Positions 1-8,195 of a stretch of DNA of 64,000 nucleotides are shown in pieces. The translations under genes were made by a program, and so were the position numbers. Source of the DNA: Pseudomonas sp. ok272. Lineage in GTDB: Bacteria > Pseudomonadota > Gammaproteobacteria > Pseudomonadales > Pseudomonadaceae. The DNA is taken from NCBI RefSeq assembly GCF_900109995.1, contig NZ_FOCB01000002.1, forward strand, positions 352,981 through 416,980, given 5' to 3'. The notes beneath the pieces are model-generated. The model was not told the origin of the DNA. It searched no databases and was given only the letters and a program-made list of their open reading frames with translations. Numbering within the stretch: the stretch's first letter is position 1; every line of letters starts with the position of its first letter.

Positions 1-40
1 TCAAGGATGTACACGTGACGTATTTGCCTTGACCCTCAAT

Positions 41-62
41 GCCGCCCAGATAACCGGGCGGC
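41..62. repeat. GC-rich inverted repeat upstream of sulfatase maturase
   Basis: Seven-base arms GCCGCCC and GGGCGGC are separated by eight bases. No T-run follows on either strand, so it may be the stem of a terminator for a gene left of the window or a leader structure. The first 90 bases hold no gene that I can support. Confidence 0.3.
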
Positions 63-90
63 AGTCTGACGACTCCCGGACCCTGCCCCC

Positions 91-1359
91 ATGCCTACCC
101 ACGAAACCCCGCCCCAGGGCTTGCATCTGATGGCCAAACCCGTCGGGCCGATCTGCAACCTCGATTGCAGTTACTGTTTCTATCTCGAAAAAGAACAGCT
201 TTACCCTCCTCGGCAACGCTTCAGCATGACCGACGAGGTGCTGCGTCTGTATGTGCAGCGCTACATCGAGGCCCAGCCCACGCCTGAGGTCGAATTTACC
301 TGGCAAGGCGGCGAACCGACGTTGCTGGGGTTGGATTTTTTCCAACGCGCGGTCCTGTATCAACGCCAGTTCGCGGGGAACAAAGTCATTCGCAACACGT
401 TGCAGACCAATGGCACGTTACTCAGTGACGACTGGTGCGCATTCCTCGCCCGTGAACGCTTCATGGTGGGGATCAGCCTCGATGGCCCGCGATTCGTCCA
501 CGACCTCTATCGCCCCGACAAGCGCGGACACTCCAGTTTCGATGACGTGATACACGGTCTCGAACTGCTCAAGCAGCATGGCGTCGACTTCAATGTGTTG
601 GTTACGGTGGCGCGCGATGTCGCCAGATTCCCCTTGGAAATCTATCGATTCCTCAAGTCTGAGGGCGTTCGTCATATTCAGTTCAACCCCGTGGTGGAAC
701 GTGTGCCAAGCGCCTCACAGGTCAGTCTGGGTCTGCATTTCGCTATCCCGCCGGAATTGCGCCTGCACGTGGTGCCGGAGCCCGCGATGGTGACGGAACA
801 AACGGTTGCCCCTGAGGCCTATGGCGATTTTCTCATCACGATTTTCGACGAGTGGGTGCGCCAGGATGTCGGGGAGATTCATGTCATGAACTTCGAATGG
901 GCACTGGCCTCATGGTGCCAGCTGCCGGCCTCGGTGTGCCTGTTCAGCCCGCGCTGCGGCAAAGCGGCGATCGTGGAGCACGACGGCAACGTCTACTCCT
1001 GCGATCACTACATGTATCCCGAGTATTTGCTGGGCAACTTGAAGACCGATGATCCTGCCGTGCTACTCGCCTCTGCTGCGCAACAAGCCTTTGGCGCCGC
1101 CAAGGAAGAGACACTGCCGACGTATTGCCAGCAGTGCGATTACCGCTTCGCCTGCCATGGCGAATGCCCGAAAAACCGCTTCATGAACGCGCCCAACGGC
1201 GAGCCGGGTCTGAATTACCTGTGTCCGAGCTACAAGAAATACTTTCGTCACCTGACGCCCTACATGAACGCCATGGCCCAACTGGTCAGCCACAAGCAAC
1301 CCGTGGCGTTGATCATGCAGGCCTTCGCCGGCCCGCTGATCGTGCCACTGGATAAATAG
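91..1359 (+). CDS. Anaerobic sulfatase-maturating enzyme, radical SAM/SPASM
   Basis: This 422-aa protein is a radical SAM enzyme of the anaerobic sulfatase maturase family, which converts a Cys or Ser of a sulfatase to formylglycine in the cytoplasm. The [4Fe-4S] motif CNLDCSYC (CxxxCxxC) is at residues 22-29. The C-terminal SPASM region carries the expected cysteine clusters (CLFSPRC, then CQQCDYRFACHGEC and a final YLC), which would bind two auxiliary clusters. Length is normal for the family. The ATG at 91 is the only ATG after an in-frame stop at 67-69; its ribosome site is weak. No sulfatase gene is in the window; a partner may lie to the left. Some relatives act on peptides other than sulfatases, so the substrate is inferred. 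Confidence 0.85.
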   Translation: MPTHETPPQGLHLMAKPVGPICNLDCSYCFYLEKEQLYPPRQRFSMTDEVLRLYVQRYIEAQPTPEVEFTWQGGEPTLLGLDFFQRAVLYQRQFAGNKVIRNTLQTNGTLLSDDWCAFLARERFMVGISLDGPRFVHDLYRPDKRGHSSFDDVIHGLELLKQHGVDFNVLVTVARDVARFPLEIYRFLKSEGVRHIQFNPVVERVPSASQVSLGLHFAIPPELRLHVVPEPAMVTEQTVAPEAYGDFLITIFDEWVRQDVGEIHVMNFEWALASWCQLPASVCLFSPRCGKAAIVEHDGNVYSCDHYMYPEYLLGNLKTDDPAVLLASAAQQAFGAAKEETLPTYCQQCDYRFACHGECPKNRFMNAPNGEPGLNYLCPSYKKYFRHLTPYMNAMAQLVSHKQPVALIMQAFAGPLIVPLDK

Positions 1360-1363
1360 CCTT

Positions 1364-2998
1364 TTAGCTCTGAAAGCTGAAGTCGCGAAACTGTTCGCGA
1401 AGCTTCATCTTTTGCAATTTGCCGGTGGCGGTATGCGGCAGCGCTTCGACGAACGCCACATCGTCCGGCAGCCACCACTTCGCCACGCGGCTTTGCAGTA
1501 CCTTCAGCAGATCGTCTTTGCTCGCGGTTTTACCTGGTTTGAGCACCACCACCAACAACGGCCGTTCCTGCCATTTGGGATGAGGGATGCCAATCACCAC
1601 TGCTTCGGCGACGGCCGGATGACTGACGGCAGCGTTTTCCAGATCAATCGAGGAAATCCACTCGCCACCCGACTTGATAACGTCCTTGGCGCGGTCGGTG
1701 ATCTGCATGTAGCCGTCAGTGTCGATCGTTGCGATGTCACCGGTATCGAGCCAGCCTTCGCTATCAAGAATCTGCCCTCCCTCGCCACCGTAATACTGGC
1801 TGGCGATCCACGGTCCCTTGACCAGTAGAAGACCGCCAGCCTTGCCATCTCGCGGTAGTTCAGCGCCTTGCTCATCGACAATCTTCATTGACACCCCAAA
1901 CAACGCCCGCCCTTGTTTGGCCTGCAAGTCGAGCACTGCTTCCAGCGAAGCATCACGGTGTTTGGGCAACGGATTGCAGATGGTGCCCAGCGGGGACATC
2001 TCGGTCATCCCCCAGGCATGCAAAACACGCGCATTGAAACGGGTTTCAAACGTATCGACCTGGCTGCGCGGCGCGGCGGCTCCGCCGATCACCACCCGGT
2101 TCAGGCACAGCTCTGTCGCCGGTTGCAAAGCCTGCGCCTCAACATGCTGTTGCAGCATCATCCACACCGTCGGCACACCCAGCGCCAGGGTCACCCGTTC
2201 ATCTCGCATCAGCGTGTAGAGGCTCTCGCCGTCAAGTGCGGCGCCCGGCAACACCAATTTGGCGCCACACATTGCGGCGGCATACGGCATCCCCCAGGCA
2301 TTGACGTGGAACATCGGCACGACCAACAACGCTGAATCCGCCGCCGATAGACCGAAGCCATCCGAGGTACACAGCGCCAGCGAATGCAGGATCGAAGAAC
2401 GGTGCGAATACAGCACACCCTTTGGATTGCCAGTGGTGCCCGAGGTGTAGCACATTGACGACGCCGTGCGCTCATCGAACTCAGGCCAGATGAAGTCGTT
2501 GCTGTGCTCGGCGATCAGGTCTTCGTAGCACATCAAACCAGGCACATTGATTGCCGGCATTTGCTCCCGGTCACACAGAGCGATGAAAGCTTTGATTGTC
2601 TTCAGGTGCGGCGCGATCTGCTCGACCAACTCAGCGAACGACAGGTCGAAAAGCAGGTACTGATCCTCGGCGTGGTTGGCGATGAATTCGATCTGCTCGG
2701 CGAACAGCCGTGGGTTGATCGTATGCAGTACCGCACCCATGCCCGACACGCCGAAATACAGTTCCATGTGCCGGTAACCGTTCCAGGCCAGGGTGCCGAT
2801 TCGGTCGCCTGGTTGCACGCCCAACGCAACCAGCGCATTAGCTACTTGTTTAGCGCGTTCGCCGATGTCGGCGTAAGTGCAGTGATGCACCGATCCATCT
2901 GCCGTGCGTGAGGCAATTTCAGTGTGCGGATGCGCCTTCAGCGCATGTTCCAGAACGGAAGAAATCAACAGCGGTTGATCTTGCATCAAGCCCAGCAT
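1364..2998 (-). CDS. Acyl-CoA synthetase (AMP-binding), long-chain type
   Basis: The 544-aa protein belongs to the ANL superfamily and should activate a carboxylic acid to its CoA thioester through an acyl-adenylate. The phosphate-binding motif YTSGTTGNPKG is at residues 184-194. The later GWLDTGD signature and the C-terminal TATGKLQKMK segment, with the catalytic lysine near residue 527, are intact. AAAGGA lies about 10 bases upstream of the ATG. It is the last gene of a leftward group with a transporter, DUF1329/DUF1302 proteins and a thiolase, and it converges on the sulfatase maturase with a 4-bp gap. The acid it activates is unknown; the family ranges from fatty to aromatic acids. A second ligase lies at 18882-20438. 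Confidence 0.88.
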   Translation of the reverse strand: MLGLMQDQPLLISSVLEHALKAHPHTEIASRTADGSVHHCTYADIGERAKQVANALVALGVQPGDRIGTLAWNGYRHMELYFGVSGMGAVLHTINPRLFAEQIEFIANHAEDQYLLFDLSFAELVEQIAPHLKTIKAFIALCDREQMPAINVPGLMCYEDLIAEHSNDFIWPEFDERTASSMCYTSGTTGNPKGVLYSHRSSILHSLALCTSDGFGLSAADSALLVVPMFHVNAWGMPYAAAMCGAKLVLPGAALDGESLYTLMRDERVTLALGVPTVWMMLQQHVEAQALQPATELCLNRVVIGGAAAPRSQVDTFETRFNARVLHAWGMTEMSPLGTICNPLPKHRDASLEAVLDLQAKQGRALFGVSMKIVDEQGAELPRDGKAGGLLLVKGPWIASQYYGGEGGQILDSEGWLDTGDIATIDTDGYMQITDRAKDVIKSGGEWISSIDLENAAVSHPAVAEAVVIGIPHPKWQERPLLVVVLKPGKTASKDDLLKVLQSRVAKWWLPDDVAFVEALPHTATGKLQKMKLREQFRDFSFQS

Positions 2999-3054
2999 GG
3001 ATTTGTGTTCCTTTTATTCTTGTTTGATGTCGACGTTTCAGAAACGGCAGAGAC

Positions 3055-3171
3055 TCACAGATAGCCGATTTTCCGGGCGTCGCTGCGAGCAAATGCCAGC
3101 GCCGCGCGACCGATGCCCGAGGCGGCACCGGTGATCAGCACGTTCTTGTTTTTGAGCTCGGGGATGGCCAT
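3055..3171 (-). pseudogene. Short-chain dehydrogenase remnant (38 codons)
   Basis: This open frame encodes 38 residues that match the start of an SDR: a first beta strand NVLITG, the cofactor motif TGAASGIG at residues 14-21 and the following helix, ending in a TGA where the second beta strand should be. A normal SDR is about 250 residues, and the rest is absent: after the stop there are only 56 bases before the acyl-CoA ligase start. It begins 13 bases after the stop of the transporter gene. I read it as a deletion remnant of an SDR that once sat between transporter and ligase. Confidence 0.75.
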
Positions 3172-3184
3172 GAGGGTTCCCGTT

Positions 3185-5620
3185 TCAAGGAGCACGACGG
3201 AGCAAGAAATGCGAGAGTGCCGGGATCAGCACCAAGGCGCCGACCATGTTCCAGATGAACATGAAGGTGAGCAGGATGCCCATGTCGGCCTGGAACTTGA
3301 TCGGCGACCAGGCCCAGGTGATGACGCCCGCCGCCAGGGTGATGCCAACCAGCGCCACCACTTTGCCGGTGAACGCAACGGAGTTTTTGTAGGCTTCGGT
3401 CAACGACAGACCGGCACGCTGCTGAGCCAACTGAACACTGAGCAGGTACAGCGCGTAATCGACACCGATACCGACACCCAAGGCAATCACCGGCAAGGTC
3501 GCGACCTTCACGCCCATGCCCAGCCAGACCATCAATGCCTCGCAGAGAATCGATGTCAGCATCAACGGCACGACCGCCACCACCACCGCCCGCCAGCTGC
3601 GGAAGGTGATGAAGCACAGCACGATCACCGCGCCATACACGTAGAACAACATGGTGCGATTGGCGTCGCGCACGACGATATTGGTCGCCGCTTCGATCCC
3701 GGCGCTACCGGCGGCGAGCATGAACTGCCGATCGTCGTTGCTGTGTTCACGGGCGAACTGATCCGCCACTTTGACCACGTGATCGAGGGTTTCGGCCTTG
3801 TGGTCGGAGAGATAAGCGATCACCGGCATCATCGAGCAGTCACTGTCGAACAGTTCCGGGTTGTTCACCGAGGCCTGTTGCGCGCCGTAGTTGAGCACGT
3901 TCTGGTTGCGCGCGACGGTCAGCATTTTCGGGTTGCCTTCATAGGAACCCGCCGTGATCTGGCGCACAGCGTTGACCAGCGACACGGTAGTCTGCACACC
4001 CGGTTGCTGTTGCAGCAGCCAGCCGAGACGATCGGCTTCCACCAGGGTTTCGTACTTCAGGCATCCTTCGCTGGCGGTTTTGACCATGACCGCAAACTGG
4101 TCGCTGGACAGCGAATAGTTGGCAGTGATGTAGGCGTTGTCGCGGTTGTAACGTGAGTCGGCGCGCAGCTCGGGTGCGCCCGGATCGAGATCACCAATCT
4201 TCAAATGCGTGCTGACCATGAAGCCACCTACCGCCAGCAACCCGGCCACCACCACCGCCACTGTTGCCCAACGACGCTCGGTAAAGCGGTCAAGCAGGCT
4301 CCACACATTGCCCAGCCCTTTCCCTTTCAGCTCCTGACTTTCCTGACGCAAGCTGCGCGCCGCCGCCTTGGGACTGACACCCCAATAAGACAGCAGCACT
4401 GGCAGCAACACCAGGTTGGTGAAGATCAGCACCGCCACACCAATGCTGGCGGTGACGGCCAGGTCCTGGATCACCGGAATGTCGATCAGCATCAGCACCG
4501 CAAAACCTACGGCATCGGCCAGCAATGCGGTCAGTCCGGCCAGAAACAGACGGCGGAAGGTGTAACGCGCGGCGACCAACTGATGGGTACCGCGTCCGAC
4601 GTCCTGCATGATCCCGTTCATTTTCTGCGCACCGTGGGACACGCCGATGGCGAATACCAGAAACGGCACCAGAATCGAAAACGGGTCGAGTGCATAACCG
4701 AACAAGGTGATCAGGCCCAGTTGCCAGACCACCGCAACCACCGAGCACAGAATCACTAGCGCGGTGCTGCGCACGCAACGGGTAAAGCCAAAGATGATGG
4801 CAGTAGCGATCAGCGCTGCGGCGCCGAAGTACATCATGATCAGCATCAGGCCATCGATCAGATCGCCCACCAGTTTGGCGAAACCGATCACGCGGATCTT
4901 GATCGGGCCTTTGCCCTCTTCACCGGCGAGGTGTACCGCGCTACTGCCGGCAAACTCAAACTTGTTGCGTAGCTGCTCTTCAAGCATCCGCGAAAAATGG
5001 TGATAATCGATTGCTGCGCCCGTGACCGGATCCTTCTCCAGCAGCGGCACCACAATCATGCTCGATTTGAAATTATTGCCGACAAGACTGCCGATGATGC
5101 CGGAACGGGCGATGTTCAAGCGCAGTTGCTCGACCCCACTGGCCGAGCCGTTGTAGGAGTCCGGCATGACCGGGCCACCACGGAAGCCCTCCTCCGTGAC
5201 CTCGGTCCAGCGCACGGCAGGCGTCCACAATGACTTTATCCAGGCCCGATCCACGCCCGGGGTCAGGAACAAGGTGTCATTAACCTGTTTGAGCACCTCC
5301 AGGTATTTCGGGTCGTAGATGTCGCCGTCGGTGTTTTCCACCACCACCCGAACCGTATTGCCCAGCCCGCGTAACGACTGGCGATTCTCAAGGTAGTTTT
5401 TGATGTACGGCTGACTCTGCGGAATCATTTTTTCGAAGCTGGCATTGAGCGTCAGCCCAGTGGCCGCGAAATAGCTCAGCACTACCGTCACGATCAGGCA
5501 GGTCAGCACCACCAGCAGGCGGTTGTTGAAAATCAGGCGTTCAAGGACATTGCCGGAGCGTGCATCGAAGCCCTTCAGCTCTCGGATCACCGGCATCGTA
5601 TCGAGGTTGTAGTTACCCAT
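3185..5620 (-). CDS. RND superfamily transporter, MMPL type
   Basis: The 811-aa inner-membrane protein has the layout of the MMPL/HAE3-like branch of the RND superfamily: an N-terminal membrane helix at about residues 31-53, a large periplasmic domain, a block of five helices around 240-410, a second single helix near 450, a second periplasmic domain, and a final five-helix block up to about 805. Such proteins move hydrophobic molecules using the proton gradient. It is a single-subunit type; no adaptor (MFP) gene is beside it. Family knowledge links this type to clusters with DUF1302, DUF1329 and YCF48-like genes, the same set found just upstream here. Whether it imports or exports the cluster's substrate cannot be told from the sequence. 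Confidence 0.85.
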   Translation of the reverse strand: MGNYNLDTMPVIRELKGFDARSGNVLERLIFNNRLLVVLTCLIVTVVLSYFAATGLTLNASFEKMIPQSQPYIKNYLENRQSLRGLGNTVRVVVENTDGDIYDPKYLEVLKQVNDTLFLTPGVDRAWIKSLWTPAVRWTEVTEEGFRGGPVMPDSYNGSASGVEQLRLNIARSGIIGSLVGNNFKSSMIVVPLLEKDPVTGAAIDYHHFSRMLEEQLRNKFEFAGSSAVHLAGEEGKGPIKIRVIGFAKLVGDLIDGLMLIMMYFGAAALIATAIIFGFTRCVRSTALVILCSVVAVVWQLGLITLFGYALDPFSILVPFLVFAIGVSHGAQKMNGIMQDVGRGTHQLVAARYTFRRLFLAGLTALLADAVGFAVLMLIDIPVIQDLAVTASIGVAVLIFTNLVLLPVLLSYWGVSPKAAARSLRQESQELKGKGLGNVWSLLDRFTERRWATVAVVVAGLLAVGGFMVSTHLKIGDLDPGAPELRADSRYNRDNAYITANYSLSSDQFAVMVKTASEGCLKYETLVEADRLGWLLQQQPGVQTTVSLVNAVRQITAGSYEGNPKMLTVARNQNVLNYGAQQASVNNPELFDSDCSMMPVIAYLSDHKAETLDHVVKVADQFAREHSNDDRQFMLAAGSAGIEAATNIVVRDANRTMLFYVYGAVIVLCFITFRSWRAVVVAVVPLMLTSILCEALMVWLGMGVKVATLPVIALGVGIGVDYALYLLSVQLAQQRAGLSLTEAYKNSVAFTGKVVALVGITLAAGVITWAWSPIKFQADMGILLTFMFIWNMVGALVLIPALSHFLLRRAP

Positions 5621-5658
5621 GAAGTGGCTCGTCTCTTTTTATTATGTGGGATGTGGGT

Positions 5659-6723
5659 TCATTCGAAGGACAACTGGCGCAAGCCCCGTGCGCCCGCGAC
5701 CACCACGACGTCTGATGCGATGGCCTGCGCCGCAGCGGCGGGCCCCAGGCGGTCTTGAGGCTTTAGCGTGAAACTGGCGCCGTCGTCGGTGCTGACAAGC
5801 ACATGCCCGGCCTGGCTGACCAGGATGATTCGGCCGTCGGCGGTGATCGTGCTCGCGGTGATGCTTGAGGACAGCCCCAGTTCAACCTTGTCCCAGTTCA
5901 CGCCGTGATCGACGCTGCGATAAACATTGCCCCGCAGGCCATAAACGAGCACCGAGCCCGGCTTGCCGGTGATGCCGAAATAGCTGCCGCCGTAGGGCGT
6001 CGGGAGGTTGATGAAGCGTTGCGTTGCCGGGTCCAGTTTCAATACCAGGCCTTGCTCGCCGACAACGAACAGGTCATCGCCGATTGCTCGTATCCCGTAG
6101 AAATTCAACGCTCCCGGATTGTCGGTGCGATCCATCAACGGAACCCAGTTCCGGCCGCCGTCTTCAGTGCGGAAAATCAGATTGAACGCGCCGACGATAT
6201 AGCCGGTTTTATCATTGGCGAACCAAACGTCCAGAAAAGGTTTGTCAGCCCCTTCATCGACCATTCGTTGAGCCTCGGCCAATAACGCCTCATTGGGCTG
6301 TTGCCCTTCATGCCTCTGAAAATGTTCGAGCATGATCTGCCCCAGCTGACGGCCATCGAGCTGACGCTTCCAGGTTTCACCCCTGTTGTCGCTGTGCAAC
6401 ACAATGCCGTCGTGCCCGACCGCCCACCCCTGCGTCGGGCTCGGAAAATGCACGGCCACCAGATCGGAACTCACCGGCACTTCTGCCTGGTGCCAGCGGA
6501 CGCCGTTGTCATCGGAATAAAAAATATGGCCGCGTTGGCCCACGGCGACCAGGCGCTGACCTGCACGGGTCAACCCGGTGAACACCCCGCCAATCGCCTT
6601 GTCACTCTCAATCGCGGGGCTCGACAGCACGTCGACAAAGTCAGCGGCGACGACGGATCTGGTGAATGGGGCAGCCAACGCCAAAATTAGCGCAGTGAGC
6701 GCAATCCATCTAAATGTATTCAT
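5659..6723 (-). CDS. YCF48/BNR-repeat periplasmic protein
   Basis: The 354-aa product starts with a clear signal peptide (MNTFRWIALTALILALAAPF, cleavage after an ALA-type segment near VVAA). A beta-propeller-like body follows with repeated units such as GQRGHIFYSDDNG, GHDGIVLHSDNRGETW, FRTEDGGRNW and YRSVDHGVNW. This is the pattern of YCF48/photosystem II assembly-factor-like proteins and sialidase-type BNR repeats. A longer frame reaches 6780, but the ATG at 6723 gives the signal peptide directly. The protein probably acts in the periplasm with the adjacent transporter and DUF1329/DUF1302 proteins; its exact role is not known. A terminator-like hairpin lies just upstream. Confidence 0.8.
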   Translation of the reverse strand: MNTFRWIALTALILALAAPFTRSVVAADFVDVLSSPAIESDKAIGGVFTGLTRAGQRLVAVGQRGHIFYSDDNGVRWHQAEVPVSSDLVAVHFPSPTQGWAVGHDGIVLHSDNRGETWKRQLDGRQLGQIMLEHFQRHEGQQPNEALLAEAQRMVDEGADKPFLDVWFANDKTGYIVGAFNLIFRTEDGGRNWVPLMDRTDNPGALNFYGIRAIGDDLFVVGEQGLVLKLDPATQRFINLPTPYGGSYFGITGKPGSVLVYGLRGNVYRSVDHGVNWDKVELGLSSSITASTITADGRIILVSQAGHVLVSTDDGASFTLKPQDRLGPAAAAQAIASDVVVVAGARGLRQLSFE

Positions 6724-6736
6724 GAAGTCTACTCGG

Positions 6737-6776
6737 CAAAAAAAGCCGCCGAACAGTGCGATACACACTGTCGGCG
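6737..6776 (-). terminator. Intrinsic terminator or attenuator between DUF1329 and YCF48 genes
   Basis: On the minus strand an 11-bp stem (CGCCGA and CAGTG paired with CACTG and TCGGCG, one bulged base) is followed by seven T residues. It sits between two genes of the same leftward group and would reduce transcription of the YCF48 and transporter genes relative to DUF1302 and DUF1329. Confidence 0.7.
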
Positions 6777-6800
6777 ACAAAAAAACACCTGCGTTATGGC

Positions 6801-8162
6801 TCAGCGAATACCCGTGCCGGCCAATGACTCAGGTGCCCACTGCGCTTTCGAAAGCGGGTCGATGTACTTGACGCCGCCGTACGGGCCGTAGATGCCGGTG
6901 ATGTTGTAGCTGCCAGAGACCAGGTCATAAATCATGTGGTTATCGGAATTCGGCGCCTGCACGTCATAGCTGTATGCCAAATGTGCAAAGGACCCGCGGT
7001 ACAGCTTGCCGCTGGCGTCATATTCATCCGAGGCCAGGGCGATCCAGCTGTCTTCGTCGAGGTAGAAGGTGCGCTTGCTGTAGATGTGGCGTTTGCCCGG
7101 TTTCAGCGTGGCTTCAACCACCCACACGCGGTGCAACTCCCAGCGCACCAGGTCCGGATTGACGTGATGCGGCGTGGTGATATCCGCAGCGACCTTGTGG
7201 TAGTTCAACTTGTACGTGTTGTAAGGAATGATCATTTCCTTCTTGCCGACGAGTTTGAAGTCGTAACGGTCCATTGCGCCGTTGAATACCCAGGCATCGT
7301 CATAGGTCGAAGCACCGGCCGAGCCAGGGTTTGGTGTGTCGTAGGCGATATCCGGTGCGAGTTTCACGCGGCGCTGACCAGGCAGGTATTGCCAGCCACG
7401 ACGCTCCATCTTCAGAGGGTTGACGGCATCCTGCACCAGGATGGCTTCGCCTGCGCGACGGGCCGGGGCCTGGTAGTAGAGTTTGGTCTTGAAGAACAGA
7501 TCCGTCTCTTTCGCCGGTTCCGTACGCTTCGGATCGTATAGCGGGTACTCCAGATAGCCATTACCGGTCGTGGCCAGTATCGCCCGGCCGGAACTGTCGA
7601 CGTTCCAGGAGTCATATTTGATATTGGTGGCATAACCCTGATAACGCAGCAGGTGGTTCCACATGGCCTCATAGCCATCTTTCGGGATCGGGAACGGAAC
7701 GCCCGGCAACGCGTTTTCCAGTGCTACCCCGCCTTCGAGTGTCTTGGTGCCGACGGCATTTTTTGCGGTGTTGTCCAGCAACCGTTGAGGTAGCGCAACG
7801 CTGCGATGGGTCGGAAACACATCGACCCGGAACGTCGGGTAACGCTTGAGCAGTTCTTGCGTGGTCGCGGTCAGTTTGTCGGTGTATTGACTGAGGTTTT
7901 TGCCATCGACGACGACGCGTGGCTTGTCGGCCTCGTAAGGGTCCGGACGGAACGAACTACCCGGTTGAAAACTGGCCGGCGCCGTGGTGAGTCCGCCAGT
8001 GTAGGGCGGAATGGTGTTGTCGGCATTGCCGGCCTTTTCAGCGCCGACGCCTGTCAGGCTGTTGCCGAGTTTGGCCGCTTCATCGGGGGACACGGCTGCG
8101 TGTGCCGCACCAGCGATGGCAACGGTCAAAGCAGTGAACAAAAGCGTGTTGACGAACTTCAT
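6801..8162 (-). CDS. DUF1329 family envelope protein
   Basis: The 453-aa protein has a signal peptide (MKFVNTLLFTALTVAIAGAAHA) and a DUF1329 body, a family of envelope proteins with a likely lipoprotein-carrier-like (LolA/LolB) fold. I chose the ATG at 8162 because AGGAGT sits about 6 bases upstream and the signal peptide starts there; an in-frame extension to 8186 lacks these. It lies 33 bp downstream of the DUF1302 gene. DUF1329 and DUF1302 proteins are regularly paired in clusters for hydrophobic compounds, and a joint role in moving such compounds across the envelope is inferred. Confidence 0.85.
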   Translation of the reverse strand: MKFVNTLLFTALTVAIAGAAHAAVSPDEAAKLGNSLTGVGAEKAGNADNTIPPYTGGLTTAPASFQPGSSFRPDPYEADKPRVVVDGKNLSQYTDKLTATTQELLKRYPTFRVDVFPTHRSVALPQRLLDNTAKNAVGTKTLEGGVALENALPGVPFPIPKDGYEAMWNHLLRYQGYATNIKYDSWNVDSSGRAILATTGNGYLEYPLYDPKRTEPAKETDLFFKTKLYYQAPARRAGEAILVQDAVNPLKMERRGWQYLPGQRRVKLAPDIAYDTPNPGSAGASTYDDAWVFNGAMDRYDFKLVGKKEMIIPYNTYKLNYHKVAADITTPHHVNPDLVRWELHRVWVVEATLKPGKRHIYSKRTFYLDEDSWIALASDEYDASGKLYRGSFAHLAYSYDVQAPNSDNHMIYDLVSGSYNITGIYGPYGGVKYIDPLSKAQWAPESLAGTGIR

Positions 8163-8195
8163 GGAGTGACTCCTGCTATCAAGCAAAGACTTCGA

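Noticed and set aside
3113..4156. 347-codon plus-strand frame opposite the transporter
   Set aside because: It is His/Gln/Asp-rich in the manner of antisense frames and lies opposite a clear RND transporter.
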